Of a stretch of 64,000 nt of DNA, positions 55,402-64,000 are shown in pieces. Below the pieces are notes generated by a model. The model ran no database searches, was not told where the DNA came from, and worked only from the letters and a program-made list of their open reading frames with translations. The first letter of the stretch is position 1. Each line of letters opens with the position of its first letter. The translations under genes were made by a program, and so were the position numbers. Origin of the DNA: Planctomycetota bacterium (GTDB lineage Bacteria; Planctomycetota; GCA-002687715; DRQF01); the NCBI GenBank assembly GCA_020639295.1, contig JACKGY010000004.1:310001-374000 (forward strand), in the 5' to 3' direction.

Positions 55402-57054
55402 ATGAAGGAAGCCAGACGACACGAGATCCTGCGGAGACTGCTCGCCGACCGTGCCGCCGGCGGTCTGCGCCCGGTCGATGACTATCGTCGCGAGTTCGCG
55501 ACCGACCTGGATCTCCTCGAGGAGGAGCTGGCGGCGCTCGGCTCGAACGAGGATATCCAGGGTCTGCCGGCGCTCCGTCACTACCGCCCGATCCGTGAGC
55601 TCGGCCGGGGCGGCCAGGGGATCGTCTATCTGGCCGAGGACGAGCGCCTCGGTCGCCGGGTGGCGCTCAAGGTGCTGCAGCTCGCCGGCCCGGCGGCCGT
55701 CCCGCTCCTCGCCCGCTTCCGTCGCGAAGCCCTGGCCGCGTCCCGACTCGACCACGCCAACATCTGCCCGGTGATCGAATCCGGCGTGGAGGGAACCCTG
55801 GCCTACATCGCGATGCGCTACGTCGAGGGTGAGACCCTGGCCGCCCGGCTGGCCGGATCCCGCGATCGCCGATCCTTCCACGTCGGGGTCGAGAACGCGG
55901 ACGATGGCGAAACCGGGGCGGGCAGGGCGACGACTGAACCGGCGCCGGCCGAGCCGGATCGCCGCCAGCTCCTGGTCATGGTCGAGAAGATCGCGCGCGC
56001 CCTCCACGCGGCCCACGAGCTGGGGATCGTCCATCGGGACGTGAAGCCGGGCAACGTCATCGTGACCCCGAACGGTGAGCCCGTCGTGCTCGACTTCGGC
56101 CTGGCCACGGCCCTCGATGGCGACGATTCGAGCCTCACGCGCAGCGGCGAGCTTCTCGGCACGCCGGCCTACATGGCGCCCGAACAGCTCCGCGCCGGCG
56201 AGCCGAGGGTCGATCGCCGGGTCGACGTCTGGGCGCTCGGGGTCATCCTCTTCGAGCTGCTCGCCGGCCGACGACCCTTCGCCGCGCCGACGCGGGTGGC
56301 GCTCGTCCGCCGCATCGTCGAGGAGGAGGCACCGGCCCTGGGGCTGGTCGTTCGCGGCCTGCCCCGCGATCTGGAAGTGATCGTCCAGGTCGCCCTCGCT
56401 CGTGAGCGCGATCGTCGCTATGCGACCGCGGAGGACCTGGCCGACGACATCCGTCGCCATCTGGAGAACCGACCGCTGCGCGCACGGCCGAGTTCGGTCC
56501 TCGACCGTTGCCGGCGCTGGTCACGCCGCAATCCCGTGATCGCCCTGTTCCTGCCCGCGCTCACCGTGATCCTGGCGCTCGCGCTCCTGATGACCGACGA
56601 CGCCCTCGAGAAGAGCAAGCGGCAGGCGGCCCGGCTGGGCGCCCTGGAGAGCGTGCAGGCCGATCATCGGGCGCTGGACCAGGCCTTCGCCCTCATCGAT
56701 GCCGGGGCGATCGATCAGGGCCGGCGTCTTCTCGGCGACCTGCTGGCCCGGGGCGTCGAGGCCGACTGGTGTCGCTTCGGCCTCGAAGACCGATTCGTCG
56801 TCTCCCCTCCGGCGGTCGATCGGCCCCTCGTCTTTCTCTGCCGAGCTCGTGCCGCCCGTCTGGCCGGCGCGTTCGACGAGGCGGAGATCGCGATCGTGGC
56901 CGCGATCATCGCCAGCGATCGGCCCCGCCGTGTCCTGCACGGCGAACTACGGCGGCTCCGCCTGGCGCAGGGACGCGGAACCGAGGCGCGCGACCTGCTC
57001 GAGGACATCCGGTCGCTGTGGCCGGAGTTGCCCGAGCCCCTCGAGCCGCGGTGA
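55402..57054 (+). CDS. Membrane Ser/Thr protein kinase (Pkn type)
   Basis: A 550-residue Hanks-type kinase. A 65-residue helical N-terminal part is followed by the kinase domain: LGRGGQGIVYLAED (P-loop), VALKVLQ (ATP Lys), IVHRDVKPGN (Asp213), LDFGLA (Asp231) and GTPAYMAPEQL. All catalytic residues are present. A single helix lies near residues 377-398 (VIALFLPALTVILALALLM), and about 150 residues of helical, possibly TPR-like sequence lie outside the membrane. The ligand is unknown. The divergent ECF sigma gene is the likely partner. A hairpin at 57066 follows the stop. Confidence 0.93.
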   Translation: MKEARRHEILRRLLADRAAGGLRPVDDYRREFATDLDLLEEELAALGSNEDIQGLPALRHYRPIRELGRGGQGIVYLAEDERLGRRVALKVLQLAGPAAVPLLARFRREALAASRLDHANICPVIESGVEGTLAYIAMRYVEGETLAARLAGSRDRRSFHVGVENADDGETGAGRATTEPAPAEPDRRQLLVMVEKIARALHAAHELGIVHRDVKPGNVIVTPNGEPVVLDFGLATALDGDDSSLTRSGELLGTPAYMAPEQLRAGEPRVDRRVDVWALGVILFELLAGRRPFAAPTRVALVRRIVEEEAPALGLVVRGLPRDLEVIVQVALARERDRRYATAEDLADDIRRHLENRPLRARPSSVLDRCRRWSRRNPVIALFLPALTVILALALLMTDDALEKSKRQAARLGALESVQADHRALDQAFALIDAGAIDQGRRLLGDLLARGVEADWCRFGLEDRFVVSPPAVDRPLVFLCRARAARLAGAFDEAEIAIVAAIIASDRPRRVLHGELRRLRLAQGRGTEARDLLEDIRSLWPELPEPLEPR

Positions 57055-57065
57055 GGGACGAGAAA

Positions 57066-57090
57066 GGCCCCGTCGCCGGGCGACGGGGCC
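57066..57090 (-). terminator. Terminator between convergent kinase and etfA genes
   Basis: A perfect 10-bp stem, GGCCCCGTCG (57066-57075) with CGACGGGGCC (57081-57090), and a 5-base loop. On the minus strand it is followed by TTTCTCGTC, the same tail as the terminator at 31639. It serves etfA and possibly the kinase gene. Confidence 0.75.
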
Positions 57091-57115
57091 TGCAATCCGC
57101 GCGCTGGTGTTCGGG

Positions 57116-58096
<981 letters not shown>

Positions 58097-58153
58097 CTCG
58101 ATCTCCTTTGCTGTCCGGAACGTCTCGGTCCCGGTCGATGCGGTTGCTCGGTC

Positions 58154-58906
58154 TCAGATGACCTTGGCTTCTTCCTTGAGCAGGCGGACCACCTCGGCCG
58201 CCACGGCGGCGCCCTCGCCGACGATGCGACCCTCGGGGCGTGCCGGCGGCAGGCCGAGGGACAGGCAGGTCACGCGGGCCGCTTCGAGCTGGACCTCGAC
58301 CTCCTCGAGGGGCTTCTTCTTGGCCGCCATGATGCCCTTGAGCGAGGGATAGCGGGGTTCGTTGAGGCCCTTCTCCGCGCTGAAGACCGCCGGCAGCCGG
58401 CCCTCGATGATCTCGACGCCACCCTCGATCTCGCGCTGGGCGGTGAAGGAGTCGCCATCGAAGGCGAGCTTGGAGACCTTGCCGACCAGGGGCCAGTCGA
58501 GGGCGACCGCGACGTGCGCCGGAACCTGCGAGTTGTCGCCGTCCACCGCCTGCTTGCCGAAGAAGACCACCTGGCTCGCGCCGGCGCCGATCCGCGCCGC
58601 CAGGGCCCCCGCGATCGCGGCGGAGTCGGCCGCGCTGGTGTCGGCCTTGAGGATCGCCGCGCTGTCGGCGCCGCGGGCGAGACACTTGCGGATCTCCTCC
58701 TTCTGGGAGCCGTCACCCACCGTCAGGACCTCGACCTGGCCCTCGCCCCGCGCCTCGCGCAGGCGGAGTGCCTCCTCGAGCGCGAACTCGTCGTAGGGGT
58801 TGAGCTCGAACTTCACCTCGGCGACATCGAGGCTCTTGCCGTCCGGCGCGACCTTGACCTTGGTCTCGGTGGAGGGCGTAACGGCAACGCAGACAGTGAT
58901 TTGCAC
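58154..58906 (-). CDS. etfB: Electron transfer flavoprotein, beta subunit
   Basis: A 250-residue partner of EtfA that binds AMP and completes the FAD site. Family features are VCVAVTPSTETKVKV at the start, LNPYDEFALEEALRL, LGKQ-like FFGKQAVDGDNSQVPAHVA, and the C-terminal MAAKKKPLEEVEV. The start is GTG 58906-58904, chosen because AAGGAG (58915-58920) lies 8 bases before it; the frame is open further upstream. It is first in the etfBA operon. No acyl-CoA dehydrogenase gene is adjacent. Confidence 0.96.
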   Translation of the reverse strand: MQITVCVAVTPSTETKVKVAPDGKSLDVAEVKFELNPYDEFALEEALRLREARGEGQVEVLTVGDGSQKEEIRKCLARGADSAAILKADTSAADSAAIAGALAARIGAGASQVVFFGKQAVDGDNSQVPAHVAVALDWPLVGKVSKLAFDGDSFTAQREIEGGVEIIEGRLPAVFSAEKGLNEPRYPSLKGIMAAKKKPLEEVEVQLEAARVTCLSLGLPPARPEGRIVGEGAAVAAEVVRLLKEEAKVI

Positions 58907-59047
58907 GTGAACTACTCCTTCGTGGGAGGGGCATGCGAAGCCTGGAATCCTACGCCGGAGACCGGCCGCGGACAAGCCGAGGACCTGGGGCAGGAGGTCC
59001 CAGTCGCCGGCGGCCGGTGATGCGGAGAGGACGGGCTCGCCGACGGC

Positions 59048-60049
59048 TCAGGCGACCGATTCGAGCTGCTTCTGGTGGAGCGCGATGAACAGGTCCACGA
59101 GCACCGGGTCGAAGTAGCGGCCGCGCTCGCTCAACACCATGTCGAGCGCCTCTTCGAGGCTCGCGGGTTCGCGATAGGGGCGCTTCGAGGTGATCGCGTC
59201 GAAGAAGTCGCAGAGGCCGACGATGCGCGCGTCGAGGGGGATCTCCTCGCCCGCCAGGCCATCCGGGTAACCGGTGCCGTCCCAGCGCTCGTGGTGCCAG
59301 CGCACGGCCGGCACGATCTCGCGGAAGAAAGAGACCGGCTTGATGATGTACTCGCCGATCTCGGAGTGCCGCTTCATCTGCTCGAATTCGCCGTCGGTCA
59401 GGCGACCCGGCTTGTTGAGGATGGCGTCGTCGATGCCGATCTTGCCGATGTCGTGGAGCTTGCTGGCGAGCTCCAGGAGGGCGAGCCGCTCCTCGGAGAA
59501 GCACAGGGCCTGGCCGAGGCGGAGCGCATAGGCCCCGACCCGTCGACCGTGACCGATGTTCAGGCGGTCGCGGCCCTCGGCGGCGCGCGCCAGGCTGAGC
59601 GCGGTCTCGCGCTGAAGCTGACGTTCGCGCCTCTCGAGCAGGAAGCGCTGGCTGTCGACGCGAACGTCGAGGTGCTCGTGCAGCCGCTCGACGGTGTAGG
59701 CGATCTTGTCGAAGTTGAAGGGCTTGTGGAAGAAGTCGTAGGCGCCCTGGCGCATGCCCTGGATGGCGAGACCGAGGTCGAGGTAGCCCGAGAGGAGGAT
59801 CACCTCGGGCGCGCGCTGGCGATCTCGCGCCAGCTCGAGCAGGTCGAGGCCGTTGCCGTCGGCGAGCGAGATGGCCGCGATGACCAGCTCGAAGGGCGCC
59901 GTCTCGAGCCGCTCCCGAGCCTCGAGCACGGTTCCGATGCCCGTGACCTCGTAGCCGCGACTCGACAGGAAACCCGTCAGCGCCTTGCGCTGCGCGGTCT
60001 CGTCGTCGACCACGAGGATCCTGAAGCCCCCTGCTTTGGCCGTCATCAT
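59048..60049 (-). CDS. HD-GYP regulator with phosphoacceptor-less receiver domain
   Basis: A 333-residue cytoplasmic protein. The N-terminal receiver has the acidic pair in ILVVDDETAQRKAL and the Lys of FHKPFNFDKI. The phospho-acceptor position reads LVIAAISLADGNG, with Ala where Asp is expected, so it is probably a pseudo-receiver. The C-terminal HD-GYP domain is complete: HDIGKIGIDDAILNKPG, HSEIGEYI, VRWHHERWDGTGYPDGL and LCDFFDAITSKRPY. HD-GYP proteins hydrolyse cyclic di-GMP or related cyclic dinucleotides. Start is one of GTG 60052, ATG 60049 or ATG 60046, all next to GGGGGG; 60049 is used. Transcribed alone toward etfB. Confidence 0.9.
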   Translation of the reverse strand: MMTAKAGGFRILVVDDETAQRKALTGFLSSRGYEVTGIGTVLEARERLETAPFELVIAAISLADGNGLDLLELARDRQRAPEVILLSGYLDLGLAIQGMRQGAYDFFHKPFNFDKIAYTVERLHEHLDVRVDSQRFLLERRERQLQRETALSLARAAEGRDRLNIGHGRRVGAYALRLGQALCFSEERLALLELASKLHDIGKIGIDDAILNKPGRLTDGEFEQMKRHSEIGEYIIKPVSFFREIVPAVRWHHERWDGTGYPDGLAGEEIPLDARIVGLCDFFDAITSKRPYREPASLEEALDMVLSERGRYFDPVLVDLFIALHQKQLESVA

Positions 60050-60412
60050 CACCCCCCGGACGAGTCAACGCCCGGGCCCCCCCGGTGTCGATCGCGGATC
60101 ATCGAGCTTCCTGGAGCGGCGCAGATCTCGGCCCCGTGGCCCGACCTGGCGCACTTCCGGCTTCCCTTCTCGCTTGGCGAGCGCCGTGACTATAAGGGGG
60201 GGACAATGGCACTGGACAGGACAAAATCCGACATTTGTCCACCGACGCCAGCATCGCGGAAGTCCAGTGGCAGCCGGGAGATCAGCACTCCGATCGAGGC
60301 TCGATCCGCAAGGGGCTTTAGCAGGTCCTGCTTAACAACATGTCACAGGGCCCCCTGGCGCCACCGCGGCCGCCGGTCGCGGACGATGTCGGTCCGGGAA
60401 TCCACGGTTCGT
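60050..60412. other. Non-coding interval with inverted repeats, upstream of the HD-GYP gene
   Basis: 363 bases without a supported gene, less GC-rich than its surroundings between 60185 and 60350. It holds GGACAAA (60219-60225) and its complement TTTGTCC (60234-60240) spaced by 8 bases, an operator-like inverted repeat. AGCAGG-T-CCTGCT lies at 60320-60332. On the minus strand TATAGT (near 60190-60195) is a possible -10 toward the HD-GYP gene, without a clear -35. It most likely contains the promoter of the HD-GYP gene and the 3' end of the lptB transcript. Confidence 0.5.
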
Positions 60413-61174
60413 TCAGGGCTTTTCCCCACGCGGACGACCGTCGAGTTCCGGCATCGCGAAGCTACGCCCGAGGTAGGCCCGGCGCACCGCCTCGTCGTCG
60501 ATCAGGTCGCGCGCCGGTCCCTGCCTGAGGATTCGGCCCTCGGCGATGATGTAGGCGCGATCGGTGATGCTCAGGGTCTCGCGCACGTTGTGGTCGGTGA
60601 TCAGCAGGCCGACGCCCCGTTGCTTGAGGGAGAGGACGAGTTCCTGGATCTCCTCGACGGCGATCGGATCGACGCCCGCGAAGGGCTCGTCGAGGAGGAT
60701 GAGTTCCGGTTCCGTGACCAGGATCCGCGCGATCTCCAGCCGCCGTCGTTCGCCGCCCGAGAGCAGGTCGGCCCGCTGGGTCGAGAGCCGACCGAGTTCG
60801 AGTTCCTCCAGGACGGCCGTGGCGCGTTCGTGGCGTTCGGCCCGGCTCAGACCAGGAACCCACTCGAGCACGGCGAGGACGTTGTCGCGCACGTTCAGGC
60901 CCCGGAAGACCGAGGGCTCCTGGGCAAGGTAGCCGATGCCGGCCTGGGCGCGGGCCGACACCGTGAGCCGCGTGATGTCGCGGTCGAGGAGGAGGAGGCG
61001 GCCGGCATCCGGCCGCACCAGCCCCATCACCATGGCGAAGGTCGTGGTCTTGCCGGCGCCGTTCGGACCGAGGAGCCCGACGATCTCGCCCGGCTCGACG
61101 CGCAGGGACACGTCCTGCACCACGGTTTTCTTACCGTAGCGCTTGGCCAGGCCCTCGGCGACGAAGAGGGTCAC
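60413..61174 (-). CDS. lptB: LPS export ABC transporter ATP-binding protein LptB
   Basis: The 253-residue ATPase that powers lipopolysaccharide extraction from the inner membrane with LptF, LptG and LptC. Walker A is GPNGAGKT (Lys42), the signature motif LSGGERRRLEIAR, Walker B LILLDEPFAGVDP, and the His-loop LITDHNVRETL. The last stretch is characteristic of LptB over other ABC ATPases. Length is normal apart from a short Arg-rich tail. Start GTG 61174-61172 overlaps the upstream signal peptidase stop by 4 bases. The membrane partners are not in the window. It is strong evidence for an LPS outer membrane. Confidence 0.93.
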   Translation of the reverse strand: MTLFVAEGLAKRYGKKTVVQDVSLRVEPGEIVGLLGPNGAGKTTTFAMVMGLVRPDAGRLLLLDRDITRLTVSARAQAGIGYLAQEPSVFRGLNVRDNVLAVLEWVPGLSRAERHERATAVLEELELGRLSTQRADLLSGGERRRLEIARILVTEPELILLDEPFAGVDPIAVEEIQELVLSLKQRGVGLLITDHNVRETLSITDRAYIIAEGRILRQGPARDLIDDEAVRRAYLGRSFAMPELDGRPRGEKP

Positions 61175-62871
61175 CTGATGATCCCGATCTGCAAGATCGG
61201 GAAGAACACGAAGTAGGCCCGACCCTGGACGAAATCGCGCGAGACCAGGTTGCCGAAGCGCACCCGCGCCTGGGTCTCGGCGGGCTTGCCCTCGGCGTCG
61301 ACGAAGCCGACCTTCTCGATCCGCGCCGGATCGAGCACGCGGGTGTTGCCGAAGACGTCGAGGAACCGGGTCTCGCCGCTTTCGGCGTCGACGTAGGGGT
61401 TGATGTTGGGACGCGTCGGGGCGTCGCTGACCGCCTGGCTGTCACCCTCGTAGACGACCAGCTCGCCATCGTCGTTCCGGTAACGGAGCTCGGAGCGCAT
61501 CCAGGCCCGGCCGTCGAGGCTGTCGGGAGAGTTGTCGCCCAGCATCAGGTAGTGCCGCGCCGGGATGTGGAAGTCGGTCGCCTGCGGCACCGATGCGTAG
61601 TCGCGGCGCGGGTCGCCGCTGTCGCCGATCTTGATCTCGGTCGACGACTCGAGGTAGTGGATGTCGCGAGCCAGATCGAAGTCGCGGAAGTCGGCGGCGC
61701 CGCCGGCGATGCCCCAGAGCGCCGTGTTCTCACCATGGCGCAGCTCGCCCTCGCTGGGCAGGCGTTCCTCCGGAAAGGGGTAGACCTGGCTGTCGTTCAG
61801 CGTCGGCGCCTGGGCCGGCGGGATCGCATGGCTGTAGTCCCGCTCCAGGACGACGTCGCCGTCGACCTTCACCACGACGTGGTCGTCGTAGTTCAGCAGG
61901 GCCAGCTCGGTCCAGTCGCCGACCGGGAGCTGGGTCCCGATCTCGACCCGATCGGCGCCGATCGTCAGCGCGCCGCGCGCCCCGGCTCCGGCGACCGGCA
62001 GCTCGAGCACGATGGCCTCCGGATGACTCCAGTCGCGGATCTCGAGGCGCACCGTCCCGGCCGCCGCGGTCGGCCGTACCGACAACTCGAGGCGCATGTC
62101 ACCGACCGGGACGAAGTTGCGGGACCGTTCGGGGCTCTCCGAAGCGCTCGGCAGGCCGAGGAAGCGGCTGAAGATGCCACGATCCTCGCCCCGCTGCGAC
62201 CAGTCGTCGTTGCGTCGGTTGTTGACCGCGTAGTCCTCGGGCTTCGCATTCTCGATGCCGGCGATGAGATAGTCCGGGACCTCGGTCACGAAACGCTGGA
62301 GCACCGGGCTGGTGCGGCCATCGGCCGTGACCAGACCCTCCTCCTCGTTCAGCCGCAAGCTGCCGCCGGCAACCGGATCGACCGGTTTCCAGTGGCGGCG
62401 GAAGGAGTCGATCGCGCGCTCGGCCGGCGGGATGCAGGAGCCCTGATCGAAGAGGATCTCCTGGATCTCGAGCGGCTTGCGTACCACCTCCGCGGCAGCC
62501 AGGGCCGCCGCGCGGTCGAGGTCGTAGTCGGCGCGATAGAGATCGCCGCCGCGGACGAAGAGCCACTCCGGGCCGACGCCGACGCAACGCTTGACGTAGT
62601 TGAGCAGGCGATTGAGCGGGTACTGGAAGATCACCACGTCGAAGCGCTCGGGGTCCTTCAACATGTAGGTGAACTTGTTGGCGATCAGACGCGCGCCACC
62701 GACGTCACGGCCGATGATGGTCGGCTCCATCGACTGGGTCGGCACGTTGTAGGCCTCGAAGGCGAACTGCTTGACCACCAGCGCCATGATCACGGCGAAG
62801 GTGAGGGCCTCGGCGTTCTCGCGCCAGAAGCCCAGCGTGGCCTTGTCGTCCTTCTTCTTCCTCGCGTTCAT
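61171..62871 (-). CDS. lepB: Signal peptidase I with large lectin-like insert
   Basis: Cleaves signal peptides at the outer face of the inner membrane. It has 566 residues against about 180-325 in most bacteria. Residues about 20-40 are the membrane anchor (EALTFAVIMALVVKQFAFEAY). The catalytic Ser47 is in PTQSMEPTI and the Lys94 in NYVKRCVGVGPE. Box E, LGDNSPDSLDGRAW, appears only near residue 445. Between them is an insert of about 300 residues; residues about 254-352 (MRLELSVRPTAAAGTVRLEI, then HVVVKVDGDVVLERDYSH) look like a LamG/concanavalin-type beta sandwich. Start ATG 62871 is set by the conserved N-terminus. It lies between a second such gene upstream and lptB downstream, in one operon. 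Confidence 0.92.
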   Translation of the reverse strand: MNARKKKDDKATLGFWRENAEALTFAVIMALVVKQFAFEAYNVPTQSMEPTIIGRDVGGARLIANKFTYMLKDPERFDVVIFQYPLNRLLNYVKRCVGVGPEWLFVRGGDLYRADYDLDRAAALAAAEVVRKPLEIQEILFDQGSCIPPAERAIDSFRRHWKPVDPVAGGSLRLNEEEGLVTADGRTSPVLQRFVTEVPDYLIAGIENAKPEDYAVNNRRNDDWSQRGEDRGIFSRFLGLPSASESPERSRNFVPVGDMRLELSVRPTAAAGTVRLEIRDWSHPEAIVLELPVAGAGARGALTIGADRVEIGTQLPVGDWTELALLNYDDHVVVKVDGDVVLERDYSHAIPPAQAPTLNDSQVYPFPEERLPSEGELRHGENTALWGIAGGAADFRDFDLARDIHYLESSTEIKIGDSGDPRRDYASVPQATDFHIPARHYLMLGDNSPDSLDGRAWMRSELRYRNDDGELVVYEGDSQAVSDAPTRPNINPYVDAESGETRFLDVFGNTRVLDPARIEKVGFVDAEGKPAETQARVRFGNLVSRDFVQGRAYFVFFPILQIGIIR

Positions 62872-62930
62872 CGTCGTTCTCGCTCCAGCCGTCTCGCGGA
62901 CGGGGCCCGGGCCACCCCGGCCGTCGGCGG

Positions 62931-64000
62931 TCATCTTACGAGTCTCAGTCGTTCCAGGGGCAGGAAGATCGCGAAGGCGCGACCCACCAGCAGACGGCGC
63001 GGTACCAGGGGCGCGGGCAGCTCGCTGCGCCGCGAACCCCGCGCCGGGTCGTAGCCATCGAGTCGGCGATCGTTGCCGAACTCGTCGACGAACCAGGTCT
63101 CGGCCTGGTCGCCCTTCATCCTGACGTAGGGGTTCTCGCGCCGGTCGTCGAGGCGCTCTGGGTCGACGACCGCCATCACGTCGCCGGCGATCTCGTCCCG
63201 GCCGTCGACCTGGATGCTCACCCGTCGCCACTCCCGCGAGTCGTGGGAGGCCGGCGAGTTGTCGCCGAGGACGAAGTAGTGGCCCGCGGGGACGTCGACG
63301 CAGCAGTTCTCGTAGGAGGGGTCGAAGATCGACCGGCTGCGGCCACCGCCGCCGCGGTAGTAGATGTCGCGATAGACCTGGGCGTCGCAGAAGGTCGCCG
63401 TGCCGTCTTCGAGGCCGAAGGAGACCCGCGCCGGCCAGCGCAGGGCACCTTGCGCGACCATCGGCTCGTGGCGGTAGTCGGCACGGCCGACCTCCTTGCC
63501 GTCGACCTCGAGCGTGATCCGATCGTCCGCGTTGGCGAAGGACAGGCGATGACGCCGACCGGGCATGAGCCGCAGTCCGCCGAGGTCGTGCAGTCGTCGG
63601 TCGCCGAGGTAGATCCCGGCCTCGGCGCGCGAATCGCCGAAGGGGAGCCGGGCCTCGATGAACTCCGACAGCTCGGAGTCGCGGATCTGGAGGAGGATGC
63701 GCCCTCCCGGACCTTCGGGGCGCAGGCCGAGGTCGATCCGCAGGTCGCCGACGTCGTGCAGGCCCTCGCAGTTGGTCGAGCTGACCGGCGACCAGGGATC
63801 GAGCCGGTCCTTGATCGGGTTGCGAAAGTGGGCCCAGGTACGCGAGGCCGAGTCGATCCGCAGCCCCTCGCCGGTGAAGGCGAAGGAACTGTCGTCGTCG
63901 AGTTCGGCGCGCGGCGTGAACCAGAACTCGGCGAAGGCCTCGGCATCGGCGAGCGGCACCGCCTCGTCGAGCACCTGGGGATAGCGCTCGAAAGTCGCGG
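62931..64000 (-). CDS. Second signal peptidase I-like protein, C-terminal part (runs off right edge)
   Basis: An open frame enters from the right edge and ends at TGA 62933-62931; 355 residues are visible. It shows the C-terminal SPase I box, VLGDNSPASHDSREWRRV, and end motifs DRLDGYDPARG and GRAFAIFLPLERLRLVR that parallel the neighbouring gene. Upstream of box E is a beta-rich insert (DLRIDLGLRPEGPGGRILLQI, ITLEVDGKEVGRADYRHEP) similar to that of the neighbour. The catalytic Ser and Lys would lie outside the window, so activity cannot be judged. It is 59 bases from the next gene and probably cotranscribed with lepB and lptB. The two genes look like a tandem duplication that has diverged. 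Confidence 0.85.
   Translation of the reverse strand, partial: ATFERYPQVLDEAVPLADAEAFAEFWFTPRAELDDDSSFAFTGEGLRIDSASRTWAHFRNPIKDRLDPWSPVSSTNCEGLHDVGDLRIDLGLRPEGPGGRILLQIRDSELSEFIEARLPFGDSRAEAGIYLGDRRLHDLGGLRLMPGRRHRLSFANADDRITLEVDGKEVGRADYRHEPMVAQGALRWPARVSFGLEDGTATFCDAQVYRDIYYRGGGGRSRSIFDPSYENCCVDVPAGHYFVLGDNSPASHDSREWRRVSIQVDGRDEIAGDVMAVVDPERLDDRRENPYVRMKGDQAETWFVDEFGNDRRLDGYDPARGSRRSELPAPLVPRRLLVGRAFAIFLPLERLRLVR

Noticed and set aside
60206..60225. Sigma-54 type promoter starting at TGGCAC
   Set aside because: The -12 GC element does not occur at the required spacing, and no plus-strand gene follows.

Overview
The window is high-GC (about 70% by eye) bacterial chromosome, densely coded on both strands, with very long antisense shadow frames typical of such DNA. 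Gene content points to a diderm of the Planctomycetota or a close relative. The signs are a MoxR/DUF58/von Willebrand A operon ending in a 2,123-residue TPR protein, a divergent ECF sigma factor and membrane Ser/Thr kinase pair, very large signal peptidases I, and secreted proteins with a shared C-terminal beta module. An LptB-type ATPase implies a lipopolysaccharide outer membrane. There is no rRNA or tRNA gene to confirm the placement, so the phylum is inference.

Layout. 1-153: start of a secreted protein running off the left edge. 300-8092: a compact four-gene module that looks like a phage-defence island: HARE-HTH/Mrr endonuclease, DUF6361-type protein (with an in-frame TAG), phospholipase-D-fold protein, and a large SF2 helicase that probably starts at CTG. 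8157-14143: prolyl oligopeptidase and two secreted proteins of unknown role, the first with an in-frame TGA. 14146-28058: a Bat-like operon of six genes with overlapping or nearly touching ends. 28080-30360: a palindrome-rich repeat array split by an IS1380-type element whose ends and 4-bp target duplication (CTAG) can be read exactly.

30488-33754: folE followed by a stand-alone BLUF photoreceptor, then on the minus strand an ECF sigma factor and two half-size YeeE/YedE thiosulfate-type transporter subunits. 34003-42076: two extracytoplasmic unknowns, valS and a cytoplasmic unknown. 42183-45950: a secreted GH18 chitinase-like enzyme and a two-gene threonine-to-glycine pathway (SDR threonine dehydrogenase, kbl). 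46213-51505: hybrid histidine kinase, secreted propeller-like protein, esterase and PTS EIIA-like protein. 51551-54226: prfB with an intact programmed +1 frameshift, overlapped by purH.

54362-57054: small membrane protein, ECF sigma and Ser/Thr kinase. 57116-60049: etfBA and an HD-GYP regulator whose receiver lacks the phospho-acceptor Asp. 60413-64000: lptB and two tandem signal peptidase I genes, each with a large insert; the second runs off the right edge.

The most notable items are the defence-like module, the paired signal peptidases with lectin-like inserts, the two in-frame stop codons in otherwise intact frames, and the IS-split repeat array. No CRISPR array, tRNA or rRNA was seen.
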